Notes: generated by a model from the sequence alone, not told the origin. Positions 1 to 11,062 are shown, counted from the first letter of the stretch. The stretch is 64,000 nucleotides of DNA from Voacanga thouarsii (GCA_026120185.1 JANUWF010001720.1:611001-675000), one strand, 5' to 3'. Numbers and translations: made by a program.

Positions 1-1013
1 TTGATACATATCTAGAGTGGTGGGTTCCTGGTACAAGTACTATTGTATTTGGACCAGAATTAATTCTGGAGGGAGTTGGCACTAATTCCGTACTCCAAAC
101 CGAATGAGATATTGTATGGTGAAAGGAGTTACTGGACTCAAGTTTGTTATTGAAGGGTTCATGTCAAGTCACTTGACTTTCTGGACTCTTGGGTGGTCAT
201 GATGTGTTGCTAGATACCGCTCATGATCTGGGAATATGGGTTTATTAATTGATGAATTAATAAATCAATCTTGATTAGAATTAATAGGATTAATTCTAAT
301 TAGTTATGGATTATTAATCTCAAAGACGTTTGGATTAATTCATGTTCTCTACCAATTGACTAGGAAACCTAATAGGTCACACACAATAGAGGATTATATA
401 CTCAAGATGTTATTTGATAACATTGTGGGGTTAATTGAGAGAAAGAAAAATTATTGTGGACAAATTATAATTAGTTATAATTTGTGGTACAAGTTGTAAT
501 TGTGAGAACTTGATGTTTCCAATTACAATTAGGGAATTCTAATAGGATTAAAATTCTCAGTTTTGGGAAGGGAATTTCGTGTGATATATAGTAGCTAATA
601 ACACACGAAAAACCCCTAGCTAATAGCTGAACAACACACAAAAACAACAGCTACGAAAATCTTCTTCTTCTCTCTCTCGATTTTGATCTTGAACCCTAGC
701 CGCCATCCTTTTTCTGCTAACACAGAAATTTGGTGCTTGAGTATTCCTCTGTGTGGATTACTGTTAGAGATAATCACACACTGTGATTATAGTGGTTAGA
801 GGTTCAACTCACATGGAGGTTGATCGCGAGGTTTACTGGATCGCGCCTCAACTTAAAGAAGAAATTTTTGTTCTTCGGACGATCACGCAAAGGTAAAAGC
901 TGTTACCTTTACCCTCATTATGTCTTGTTTTCCACATATAGATAGGTCCTGGGAGGGTATCTCGTTTTATTGTCCGCTACGCCGTATAGGATACGAGCCT
1001 GAGATACCCAACA
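1..1013 (+). repeat. Copia LTR (family D), right part, cut by window edge
   Basis: This stretch aligns along its length with 16651-17685 and about 24021-25061, the right-hand parts of the two LTRs of element D. Shared landmarks are TCTAGAGT.GTGGGTTCCTGG near the left and a right end in CCCAACA. The LTR stops at 1013 and the next bases (ACATG from 1014, then TTCACAAG) resume the gag frame of a SIRE-like element, so ACATG is the likely 5-bp target duplication. The left end lies outside the window, so a solo LTR and the 3' LTR of a full element cannot be told apart. It is more diverged from the two D LTRs than they are from each other. Confidence 0.85.
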
Positions 1014-2510
1014 ACATGTTCACAAGATTTACTAATATCTCAAATGGTTTGAAAGCTTATGGAAAGGTTTATTCCCTTAGGGAACAAAATCGAAAAATTC
1101 TTGATGCTCTACCAAAAAACTAGCGGCCTAAAACTCTTACTGTAAAAGAATCCAAGGATTTAAAATCTCTACCTACTGAAGAGTTGATCGGATCTCTTTT
1201 AACTCATAAGATGAAGCTTAAAATATTTCATGAATCTAATGATCATAATAGAGGCAGAAAAGGGATTGCTCTAAAGGCCAAAAATGAAGATGGAGAAACA
1301 AGTCTTTCAAAAAGCAGTGAAGGCATAGAAATGGACAGTGATGACTTGGCAAAGATAGTAAAGAAATTCAAAAGGATGTTCAACAAAGGAAACTACAAAC
1401 GAGGAAGGAAGCTTATAAGAAATGAAGGACAAATCTCTGGCTTCAAACCTCAATGCTTTGAATGTAAAAGCACGGATCACTTCATTGCAGACTGTCCAGT
1501 TGCAAAAGGCAAGAAAGGAAAAATGTCTAAGAAAAAGAAAGACATAAAGGTCAAGAAAGGTAAAAAATTGATGGGAGCTTGGGACTTAAATGAAGATGAG
1601 TCTGAAGATGAGGAATCTGAGGAAGAAACTGCCAACATTTGCTTCATGGCTTTAGAAAATGAGGTAAACCTTTCAACATCAGATTGCATGTCTAATTCAC
1701 ATATATCTATGACTGAAAAGAATGTTGATCCTAATGAGTTGTTATGTGATATGTTTTATGAATTAAAAAAATTGTCCATAAAAAATAAAGAGTTAAAGTT
1801 GAAGGTTAATTGTCTAATGAAAGAAAATGAAAGCTTGTTGAATGACAACAAAATGTCTTTTGAAACACATATATGTGCGAAAATTGAAAAAAATGTGATT
1901 ATGACAGCTTTGCATCATGCATCTCTGGAAAATAAAAACCTGTGTGATAAAATTCAAACTTTTGAATGTATAGTTAGCACTTTTGATGATATGAAAATTA
2001 GAGTAAATGATCTTACCAATTGCATTAAGATATTCACAAATGGTAAAAGCAATCTGGAAAAGCTACTCGGAACTCAACATCATTTTGGTAATCAATGTGG
2101 CTTAGGATATAAAACATGAGGATAAAGACAAAATTTGCAAGCCTAGATTTGTGTATGCTGGAAATCAAAGTGGCTTAGGATATAAACATGATGATAAAGA
2201 TAAAATTTGCAAGCCCAGATTTATTTTAGCGGTAAATCAAGGTGGCTTAGGATATGAACATAAGAATAATTACAAAGAGAACAAGTTTAAATACATTAAA
2301 CCTACTTCTTCTCATAGCACATACAAGGTATGCACGTATTGTGAAAAACCTAGACATATAATTTCAAGATGTCTTGTTAAAAAAAAAAAGTGGAATTCGG
2401 TGGAGTTACTTTCTGGAAAATCAAAGAAAATGTTACTAACCTTTATGGACCCAAGAAAGTGTGGGTACCAAAAATCATCTCTTCTTCTCATGTATAGGCA
2501 CGACCTTTAA
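1014..2510 (+). pseudogene. SIRE-like gag (nucleocapsid), decayed
   Basis: Gag coats and packages the retrotransposon RNA in virus-like particles. Translation from 1018 gives MFTRFTNISNGL, a plant Copia gag core, then a stop at 1121-1123 and continued frame to 2119. A first zinc knuckle, CX2CX4HX4C starting CFEC, lies near 1451-1492 and is followed by lysine-rich and acidic stretches. At about 2115 an extra A shifts the frame; 2151-2510 continues in another frame with a second CCHC knuckle (starting CTYC) near 2330-2372. Between the knuckles are 2.5 copies of a 24-residue repeat around NQxGLGYK. The N-terminus was removed by the LTR insertion at 1013. Confidence 0.85.
2089..2275 (+). repeat. 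72-bp tandem repeat in gag (GLGYK motif)
   Basis: Two full units (2089-2161 and 2162-2233) and a partial third from 2234 each encode NQxGLGYK followed by a charged stretch ending in CKPRF. The unit is about 72 bp, so it keeps the reading frame. The first unit carries an extra A in TATAAAACATG that breaks the frame. Confidence 0.8.
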
Positions 2511-3760
2511 GCTTCACCAAGTGGTTCTTAGACAGTGGTTGTTCAAGACACATGACTGAAAATGCAGCTTTGTTAGAAGATATTCAGGCCACAAATGAAG
2601 GATTTGTTACATTTGGAGACAAGAAGAAATGAAAGATTATTGGTATTGGTAATATTGGTAAAGGTTCTTTAACATTTATAAAGCAAGTCTTACTTATTGA
2701 TGATTTGAAATATAACCTGCTTAGCATTAGCCAACTTTGTGACAATGGTTGCAAAGTCATTTTTGAAAAAGATTCTTGCTCTATACTTGATAGTGGAAAT
2801 CTCGAAATCATCTTTACTGCCAAACGCATGGGAAATGTATATGTGTTTTATCTTAATAACCTTGTAGCTAATGGAATTAGATGCCTATCCGTTCACGACA
2901 ATGATGGTTATCTTTGGCATAGAAGATTAGGTCATGTATCCTTTGATTTGTTAAACAAACTGTTCTCAAAAGAACTTGTTAGGGGGCTTCCAAAAATGAA
3001 ATTTGATAAACACAAAATCTGTGATGCATGTCAATTTGGGAAGTAAATCAAAACCTCTTTTAAATAAAAAAAAAAAAGATTTCAACCTGAAAACCACTCG
3101 AATTAGTTCAAATGGATTTGTTTAGACCCATAAGGACTGCTAGTCTTGGAGGTAAAAAATATGCATAAGTAATTGTTGATGATTTATCTAAATTTACCTG
3201 GACATTATTTCTTGGATAAAAGAATGAAGCCTTTTTTGAATTTTCAAAACTGATAAAGCGCGTCCAAAACTCGATTGGATGCAAACTGATTTCGATTAGA
3301 AGTGACAATGGCAAAGAATTTTGTAACAACAAATTTACTCACTTCTGTGATGAAAATGGAGTCTTTCATTATTTTTCAGTAGCTAAAACTCCTCAACAAA
3401 ATGGTGTTGTTGAAAGCAAAAATCGGACCTTGCAAGAAATGGCTAAATCAATGCTTTGTGAAAATGCTCTTCTAAAATACTTTTGGGCGGAAACTGTTAA
3501 CACAGCATGCTATACAATAAACCGAGTTATGTTAAGACCATTTTTTAGAAAAACTCCGTTTGAACTTATGTTTGATAAAACTCCCTCTATCTTTTATTTT
3601 AAAGCTTTTGAATGTAAATGTTTTATCCTAAATACAAGAGATAATCTTGAAAATTTTGATTAGAAGTCCGATGAGGCCATATTTCTTGGATACTATTCCA
3701 ACAAAAAGGCTTATAGAGTATACAATAAAAAAACACTTTGTGTGGAAGAATCTATGCATG
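2511..3760 (+). pseudogene. SIRE-like protease and integrase, decayed
   Basis: The protease is seen from its active site LDSGCSRHMT (DSG at about 2531-2539). The GAG-pre-integrase zinc finger follows at about 2918-3045 (LWHRRLGH ... CDACQFGK). The integrase core runs from about 3105 to 3660 with VIVDDLSKF, IRSDNGKEF and NGVVESKNRT carrying the D, D and E positions. Stops interrupt it, for example at 2630, 3043, 3166, 3220 and 3661. Integrase joins the cDNA to host DNA. It lies directly behind gag, as in all Copia elements, and continues into the reverse transcriptase. Confidence 0.85.
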
Positions 3761-4089
3761 TTGTATTTGATGAATCTAACATTTTTACTTCAAAAAGAGA
3801 TGATGATGATGTAGGGAATTCAAATGAAGTTAAGTTAGATCATATTAAAGCTCCATCATTAGATATTCGTGCAAAAGAAGAAGAGATTGAAGAATTGCAG
3901 AATGAACAAGAGAAAGAACAAACTGAAGATTCTGCAAATCATCAATTGCCGAAGGATTGGAAATACAAATCTAGTCATCCAATGGAATAAATTATTGGAG
4001 ATCCAAACCATGGATTTAAAACTAGACGGTACTTCGTTGACAACTTTGCTCTTCTTTCAAATATTGAACCAAGTTGCATTGATATTGCT

Positions 4090-5591
4090 TTACATGATGA
4101 ATTTTGGATTATTGCCATGCAAGAAGAACTTAATCAATTAGAAAGAAATCAGGTTTGGAAACTTGTTCCTAGACCGCATGATCATCCTGTTATTGGGACA
4201 AAATGGGTTTTTAGAAATAAACTTGATGAAAATGGGGTTATTATTAGAAACAAGGCTAGATTGGTGGCTCAAGGATTTAATCAAGAAGAAGGCATTGACT
4301 ATGATGAAACATTCGCTTCTGTTGCTAGTCTAGAACAATTCAAATGTTACTTGCCTTTGCATCCTTTAAAAATTTAATGCTTTATCAAATGGATATCAAA
4401 AGTGTCTTTCTAAATGGCTTTATTGAAAAGGAAGTGTACGTTGAGCAGCCACCTAGTTTTACTCATGAGCTTTTTCCAAATCATGTTTTCAAACTCTCTA
4501 AAATTCTCTATGGATTAAAGCAAGCTCTAAGAGCTTGGTATGAAAGGCTTAGTGGTTTCCTAATCTCAAAAGGATTTTCTAGAGGCTTAATTGATAATAC
4601 CTTGTTCATCAAATTTGATAGTTCTGGTGACTTACTGATTGTGCAAATCTATGTTGATGATATTATTTTTGGCGCTACTAACAACTCTTTGTGCAAGATG
4701 TTTGCTAAGACTATGCAGTAAGAATTTGAAATGAGTATGATGGGAGAATTGAACTTCTTTCTCGGAATGCAAATTAAGTAAACTAAGGACAAAATCTTCA
4801 TAAACCAAGCTAAGTATGCAAAAGAGTTGCTCAAAAGGTTTGGAATGAATGAAGCAAAAGAAATCAGCACACCAATGAGTACATCCATAAAACTTGACCA
4901 TGATGAAAAGGGTAAGAAGGTAGATGAATGTAAATATAGAGGTATGATTGGAAGTCTACTATATCTTACTGCTAGTCGACCAGATATCATGTTTTCGGTA
5001 TGTCTTTGTGCTCGTTTTCAATCCTGTCCGAAGGAATCTCATCTATGTGCAGTAAAACGTATACTTTAATACTTAATTGGCACATATGATTATGGATTAT
5101 AGTATCCTCACACTAATACATTTCATTTTATAGGATACAGTGATGCAGATTATGCAGGATGTAAAGCTGAAAGAAAAAGCACAAGTGGTCATTCTCAATT
5201 TCTTGGACACTCCCTTATGTCATGGCACAGTAAAAAGCAGGCTTGAGTATCCCTATCCACCACTGAGGCTAAATATATTGCAGCCGAGAGTTGTTGTGCT
5301 CAAATTTTATAGATGAAGAATACATTACTAGATTTTAATCTAAATTTTAATTGTGTACCCATATTATGTGATAATACAAGTGCTATCAATCTAACAAAAA
5401 ATCCAGTGCAGCATTCGAGGACAAAGCACATTAAAGTTAAACACCACTTCATCCGAGACCATTTACTCAAAAGAGATGTGTGTGTTGAATATGTCTCAAC
5501 GGATGAACAAGTAGCAGATATCTTCATTAAACCTCTAGCTGAAGATAGATTCAACAATTTGAGAAGAGGTTTGGGAATTACAAGAATTTGA
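4090..5591 (+). pseudogene. SIRE-like reverse transcriptase and RNase H, decayed
   Basis: The reverse transcriptase opens with the usual Copia block (WKLVPRP, GTKWVFRNK, KARLVAQGF) at 4117-4377, shifts frame near 4340, and carries the catalytic YVDDIIFG near 4650-4673. The connection region has SRPDIMFSV near 4975. The RNase H part has GYSDADYAGC near 5135, STTEAKYIAAES near 5260, and ends in VADIFIKPLAEDRF before the stop at 5589-5591. Stops lie near 4719, 4779, 5067, 5099, 5245 and 5310. All catalytic blocks can still be recognised, but no long frame survives. Confidence 0.88.
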
Positions 5592-6029
5592 TAACTAACC
5601 ATGTGGTATATATCTTCCTTGTGCAGGATTTGTGAAGAAAAAGGTTTTGGAAACAAAACTCTACATCCGAAATACCTCGTCCTTATTTTGGACACAGTGT
5701 TAGAATCCAATTCCTACATCCAAAATGCATTTCGAGAAAACACTCTTTTGGATGTTGATTTCGAACATGGTCTTGTTCCAAAATCAATCCTTAATATTCT
5801 CTTATTCCAAATTTCAAGTTTCAAAAAAATTGGTTTGCGCATTTTTCAAAACTCCTCAGAAAAACATATGTTTTCAAGACACTTTACTCTCACACTATCC
5901 TAGACATTCAAAGGTATCTGCTTTCTCTCATTCAAAACCCTTGAAATCGTTCTTCTTCCAAAAATCCTCTATACTCTTCTACTTCAAAAACTAAAAAGCC
6001 CTTAAAAAAAAAAAAGCTTTAATCTTTCA

Positions 6030-7457
6030 ATGGCCAAGATAAAATCCACCATTTCAAAACCTAAGAAGGAGCAAAAATCTTCTCCGGTGTTAAAGAAAAA
6101 AGTTTCGGGTTCAACCAAGGGCAAGGCAAAAGCAAAGGAAGCTTCTTCTCAACCTCACTTCTCTGCCTCTCATTACGATTCGTCTGAATCTTCTTTATAA
6201 CAAATGAGTTCTGTAAATCAGGTACCATGATTTCTTGACTCAAAATGTGAAACTGAATACAATGACTGGGTTTCTAGAAATCGAACTATTATTTCTGGTT
6301 ATCGAGTGAACCACTCTACTTTTCTGAACTTATCAAATATTCTGGATATGTTTGATCATGTCGGATGGGAGAGTTTGTTATCTGTTGATGAGAAAATCTA
6401 CACTCCTTTAGTCTGGGAATTTTATGCAAATTTGAGAAAAGGCAAACTGGAAGAAACCGAGGGAGGGTTTATGATTCGATGGTATGTAACAAGAGTGAAA
6501 GGAAGAGATTTTAAATTTGACCATAGGATGTTGAATAGAATCTATGATGTTCGAGATGCGAGTTTTTAGTATTTCGAGTTGAACAAATTTCCTGAAGGAA
6601 ATGAAATTTTTGTTCTAAAAAATTTTGAGAAGTTATTTACTGGTGGAAAAAGTTTTGAGAATTCTGGAAATCGAAGTTCTAAATGGCTGAATGAATTAGG
6701 TAGAATTCTGCATCATATGGTGTCTACCATTATTGTTCCTAGTTCCGGCCATAAGACTTCTATCAGTATACTTCAAATGGTGGTCATGTTAGCCTTAGCA
6801 GATGAGAGACAGATAAACTTTGGGTTTCTGGCAACTAAGTTAATGTTGCAATCTAGAAATACATACAGCAAGGCTTTACCATTTGGAAATTTGTTGACCA
6901 AAGTTTTCAATTTTTCTAATGTTGATTTAACTTTTGTTCCCTGTGATCCCAACAAAACAAATGTTTACAACTTTGACTCCTTTGAAAAGATAGGATATGT
7001 AAGGGAGGAAAATTCATAGAAATTATTAAGAGAATCTACAGGAAAAGAAAGGAAAATTTTGATAAAGATTAAGGAGGAAGGGAAGTCAGGAATTAAAAGA
7101 AAAATTGATGAGGAAGGAACTGCTCCGGACTCCGGCTTGTCTGAAAATATTCCAAGTGCAATCAGCTCTTTTACAGAGAAATTGGAATCTCTTAGTTCAG
7201 AAATTAAGAGTCTTGGAAATAGACTATCTGTCATTGAGCAATTTGCTAAGTCTTCTGATAAGGAAAAAGCTGAAGACAAGTCTGAACTACCGATGGATAA
7301 AAAAGATTCCTCTCCTGAACCTTCTACTAAACCATCTCCTCCACTTTCTCCCTTAAAGAAGACAGAAACTCCTTCACCTTCTCCCAAGCCCAAACCCTCT
7401 GGAAAAAGGCTGAAACACGTTATTGTGAAAAAAAAATCCAACAGAATAGCTGGTTAG
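6030..7457 (+). pseudogene. Third ORF behind pol of the SIRE-like element
   Basis: An ATG at 6030 opens a frame of 476 codons that runs without frameshift to 7457, broken only by four in-frame stops (near 6198, 6228, 6567 and 7017). The N-terminal 50 residues are Lys/Ser-rich. The middle (about residues 75-330) is globular, with YNDWVSRNR, VGWESLL and PLVWEFYANL, and resembles the 'putative plant transposon protein' domain known from plant retroelements (recalled, not searched). The C-terminal part is charged, then Pro/Ser/Lys-rich with repeated SPKP-like steps. No clear membrane span is seen, so I do not call it an envelope. It sits between pol and the 3' LTR, the place of the env-like ORF in SIRE elements. 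Function unknown. Confidence 0.7.
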
Positions 7458-8798
7458 TTTTCCAAAAAGGGGGCTAGATCCAAGGGTGAAACCATCAATA
7501 TTTCCTATACAGCATATTGGGCAGCAAGATTGGTTGATGAACAATTTTATTTCTGCGCAAGTTGAACAATTTATTTTTTCAATCATTTACATTATGTCTT
7601 CGATTAATTTCTGATACTTGCCTAAGCTTACTTCTATGTTATGCTTATTATCTATCTAACGACTTTTGATTGCATATTACTTCTCCTTCTGCTATGCTTC
7701 TTTTTTATTGATGACAAAGGGGGAGAAAGAAAGTAACAGTGAATATTATGGGTAACAGTGAATATTATAGGTGACAGTGAATATTATGAGGGAGAAAGAA
7801 AAAGAAAAAAATGAAACTGTTGTGAAAATGTTGGTCTGTGAATACTATGGTCTGCATGACTGTTATATGCTGTTGAATGCATTCTCTGGGAAGAAAGGAA
7901 ATTTTATTTGCCTACATGCATTAACTGATAAGGATAGAATTTTAGGTCTGCATATAACTGACAATTTACATGTTGTTATGGGTCTGTATAATAATCTAAT
8001 ATGGATTCTACATGACTGATAATATTTGAATAAATTGAATTTTGAGAATGACTTCTCTTTTGAAATTAGACTGTTTGCGAAAGAACTGCTATGATAATTG
8101 CAACCAATTTGAAAACTGAAACGTCAGTTACTGAATTTCAAAAAATTGCATAAACTATTATGAACTGCGTGAACTACTTCTGGCATGAACAGTTATGCAT
8201 TGATATCAAATTTGAACTGTTAAGAAAATCATTGATATGATTTACTATTTACCAAAATTTTCTGAAAAACCCCTCTGTTTGTGACTCTCACTTTTAAGAT
8301 AATGGTATTTTTTAGACTAGATTCTGTGATAAGATTTTTGTGCATTAAATCAATGGGAGTTTTGGACTCAGAAATTTTGAATCCAAAACAAATGTTCTTA
8401 TAAGCAGTTTTACTGAATTGAAAAATGTTTTGGACATCCAAAATCCCTATCCAAATGAAATTCTGAAAACACTAGTTCTTCTAAAAACATTTTGGATACA
8501 CTTTTTGGATGAATAAATCGTTACTTCTTCTCATTCCTCTTATGTTTGAAATATTCACAATAAGCATATATTTAGGGGGAGGATTTTAGTATTTTATCTC
8601 TATCAAATCATTCAAAATATTTATATAGAGATATGATACGCCTAGGATAATTGAGATATGTTTACAAATTTTTTATCATAAGATCTCTATGAGATCTATA
8701 CAGTAAGATTACATTTATTTGCACCTTTTTCATTCAACATGTTCTCTATTTTCATATCAAAGTGTCATGTTTGTCATCACTAAAAAAAGGGGAGATTG
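7458..8798 (+). other. Long 3' untranslated region of the SIRE-like element
   Basis: No convincing coding sequence is seen. The region holds an internal purine tract, ACAAAGGGGGAGAAAG near 7714-7729, then a 19-bp triple repeat at 7733-7789, then AT-rich sequence with recurring GAACTG/TGAACTGC words. It ends in the main polypurine tract AAAAAAAGGGGAGAT at 8784-8798, next to the LTR start. A duplicated purine tract before the LTR is known for SIRE-type elements. The 82-codon frame at 7771-8019 starts inside the triple repeat and I treat it as chance. Confidence 0.65.
7733..7789 (+). repeat. 19-bp tandem repeat, three copies
   Basis: GTAACAGTGAATATTATGG at 7733-7751, then 7752-7770 and 7771-7789 with one to three changes each. 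It sits directly behind the internal purine tract. Confidence 0.9.
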
Positions 8799-9348
8799 TT
8801 AGCTTTAAGGGCTTTCTTCTATGTTTTGATTTATGACAAACGTTGATATGGACTAACTTGTCAATTTCTTGTGACAGGACATGTTTGACATTTATTCTTC
8901 TAAAGTCTTTAGATAAAAATTGTTGGCAACTCCTTCATCATTGATTTCAAGATTAGAAGATCAAAATGAGAAAATTAAAGAATAAGGAGTTATATATCAA
9001 GAAAGCTCTTTGTGAAAAATGATAGACTAGGAAGTGTTGTTGAGGTATATTTATTAAATCCTTTGTCTTCTTATCTTTTGATTCATTTGAATTTACATTG
9101 AAGCTTCAAAGGAGATGCTTTTCAAAGTTTTTGAAATTCACATAATTTTGGATGGAACAGTTTGAATCCAAAAGGTTCATCCAACATCCTGTAAACCAGG
9201 TTGAAAAGTTTCTGTTTGGAATGTGCCATTTTAGACATACCTTTTGGATGCATCTTTATCCAAAACCCGAGTCCAAAACTCGAATGAGTTTAAACAAAAA
9301 AATTTATAACCGTTTTTTTATGACCGTTGGCACTCCACTTTTTGGCTC

Positions 9349-9357
9349 TATAAATAG
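9349..9357 (+). promoter_or_regulatory. Probable TATA box of the SIRE-like LTR
   Basis: TATAAATAG in CTCTATAAATAGCCC, about 550 bases into the LTR and preceded by AT-rich sequence. Its match to the plant TATA consensus and its place inside the LTR suggest the U3/R boundary lies about 30 bases downstream. No transcript evidence can be seen. Confidence 0.6.
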
Positions 9358-9572
9358 CCCTTAAGGCAAGATTAGAGTAAGAGATTTTTGAAACATTTAT
9401 CTTAGAAACATTATTACTCAATATTTTCAAAAAATCTCCTTTTATCTAGCTTCAAAATGAGTTCATTGTGTATCAAAGATAACAGCATTTTGTGGCTTGT
9501 ATTTGAGAGAACATCTGCTCAAGTAAGTGAGCTTATCTCTATTCTATTGATTTTCAATTCTCTGTTATAGTG

Positions 9573-9756
9573 CAAGGTTGTGGTGTAAAACCCATAGGGG
9601 TGAGCCTTGTGTTTTGTGTATGTTCAAGGTTGTGTGGTAAAACCCATTAGGGTGATCCTTGTTTTGTGTTTGTGTTAAGGTTGTGGAGTAAAACCTAGTG
9701 AGGTGATCCTTGATGTATTTGGGAGGTTGTGGAAAACCTAGTGTGGTGATCCTCTC
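9573..9756 (+). repeat. About 50-bp tandem repeat in the LTR, four copies
   Basis: Units start at about 9573, 9625, 9676 and 9723. Each has the plan AAGGTTGTGG - TAAAACC - GGTGATCCTT, so each unit can fold back through its AAGG and CCTT ends. The last unit is shortened. It lies downstream of the TATA box, hence in the transcribed leader. Confidence 0.85.
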
Positions 9757-10099
9757 TTGTATATGAATCGGTTTTATTAAGTGAGGTTAATGAAATGGGG
9801 TTGAAAATCCTTAAGTGTGAGGCATAAGGTAGTGAACGTAGATCATTTTTTATCGAACCACTATACATCTCTTGTCTCATTTTATTCAGTGGTTCATGTA
9901 CTATCTTTTTATGATCTTTCACTGTCTAAATCTGGATATACATCTACGAGTACTTGGATAACTTTCTATGCATCTATAAAGTCAGTCCAAGTATCTTGGT
10001 GATCATTCTTGTTTAGCATTTTAGACAATTCGGAAAAATTATTTTTGCTTGCCAAAAACCTTATTCACCCCCCCCTCTAAGGTTTTTCACTTAGCTACC

Positions 10100-10756
10100 G
10101 GAAGACAACTTGGGTGACTGAATATTTTTATGAAGAACCTTAACTACAGATTTTGAAGGAGAAAAATCCCTTTTAGCATTGCATGCCCATTGCCTCGTTT
10201 GTGTATCGGGAGCGCTTCAATTTCGTCAGATTACACTAACCCTATCAACACCGTTCAAAATAATCTCACTATTTGAAGGAATAAGAGAAGAAAGAGAATG
10301 GAAATATTAACATTTGAGGAAAGCTTTTGTTTATATTTGCACAGCAGGTGATTTAAGCGGGATTTTTAATTTTTTGGTGAACAGTACAAAGTACATATAC
10401 AGTACAACTTGCAGAGGCTAGTGAAAGCTGGCTAACGATGCAAGATGCAATTTTTGATCGGCTAGGGGCAAAATGACGTTTTGCCCTTTTTTTGGGACCA
10501 ACGGCGTGGATGTTTCCTAATTAGATGATTGTTGGGTCCGTAAATCGTGGCCGCAAAAGAGCCGCGCAATTCCATTATAGGAATTGCACGGCCCCGAATC
10601 CATGCATGCAATGCATTAATTAAGGCTACTAACTTACACGTACATACAACTACATCCTTTATGGTGAAATTATATTCATTTTTTCACCATAAAATTGTCA
10701 GTTGCATGTAATGCACGAAGAGTTCTGAATACGGAATGACATTGTTGGTGGCGAAA
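10100..10756. other. Intergenic spacer upstream of the PUP gene
   Basis: No ORF or known element was found apart from the hairpin at 10561-10592. The sequence mixes GC-rich patches (for example around 10480-10600) with AT-rich ones, and looks like low-copy host DNA rather than the flanking retroelements. Confidence 0.5.
10561..10592. repeat. Short hairpin, 13-bp arms
   Basis: Left arm GCCGCGCAATTCC (10561-10573), loop ATTATA, right arm GGAATTGCACGGC (10580-10592); 12 of 13 positions pair. It is GC-richer than its surroundings. It may be a foldback fragment of a small DNA transposon or a chance palindrome. Confidence 0.6.
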
Positions 10757-11062
10757 TATTCCATCCGTTTTAAAATATTTATTAATAATTTTTTTTATTT
10801 TAAAATATTTATTCATGTATATATTTCTATGATTAATGATTAATCTCTTCCTATTTTATCCCTATTTATTCTAAGTCAATTACACAACTTTTTAAAATTC
10901 TTTTTTCTTCTTACTTCTTAGGAATATTCACTAATCAATAGCTATCATTTTTTTTTAATATGAGTAGAATAAGAATTTTATCTAAATTGTAGTATTGTTT
11001 TTAACACATTTAATCTGTATGCAAATAGTTTTATGAACAAGTATTTTGAAATGGATGAAATA
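10757..11062. mobile_element. Stowaway-like MITE
   Basis: The ends are inverted repeats: TTCCATCCGTTTTAAAATA (10759-10777) and, read from the other strand of 11042-11060, TTCATCCATTTCAAAATA. They match the CTCCCTCCGTTTCAAAATA end class of plant Stowaway (Tc1/mariner) MITEs, and both are flanked by TA, the target of that superfamily. It is 306 bp long, very AT-rich and non-coding. It ends about 155 bases upstream of the first ATG of the PUP ORF, so it lies in the gene's promoter or 5' region. Confidence 0.7.

Larger units (their letters stand above)
1014..10099 (+). mobile_element. SIRE-like Ty1/Copia retrotransposon, 5' end lost or outside
   Basis: Domain order on + is gag with two zinc knuckles, protease, integrase, reverse transcriptase and RNase H (Copia order), then a third ORF, a long 3' untranslated region with purine tracts, and a 3' LTR. 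An extra ORF behind pol, GLGY repeats in gag and purine tracts of the AAAGGGGGAG type are features of the plant SIRE lineage. The 5' LTR and start of gag are missing because a foreign LTR (1-1013) sits in gag. Many stops and frameshifts make it inactive. The lineage assignment comes from domain content, not from a tree. Confidence 0.85.
8799..10099 (+). repeat. 3' LTR of the SIRE-like element
   Basis: The start is set by the polypurine tract ending at 8798 followed by TGTTAGCTTTAAGGG. The right end is approximate: a C-rich run (CACCCCCCCCTCTAAGG, about 10065) is followed by TTAGCTACC, a plausible decayed inverted copy of the start. About 1.3 kb. It carries a TATA box and a stem-loop tandem repeat. 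No partner LTR is in the window, so the end could be off by about 20 bases. Confidence 0.7.

Noticed and set aside
5300..5710. 136-codon minus-strand ORF
   Set aside because: Opposite-strand shadow of RNase H of the SIRE-like element.
6965..7441. 158-codon minus-strand ORF rich in Ser/Gly
   Set aside because: Antisense of the Pro/Ser/Lys-rich tail of the third ORF.
6030..7457. Retroviral-type envelope gene
   Set aside because: Right position, but no signal peptide, coiled coil plus anchor, or membrane span is seen.
7733..7789. CRISPR-like array
   Set aside because: Short repeats are directly tandem with no spacers, in a plant retroelement.
7771..8019. 82-codon ORF
   Set aside because: It starts inside a 19-bp tandem repeat in the 3' untranslated region, with no family resemblance.
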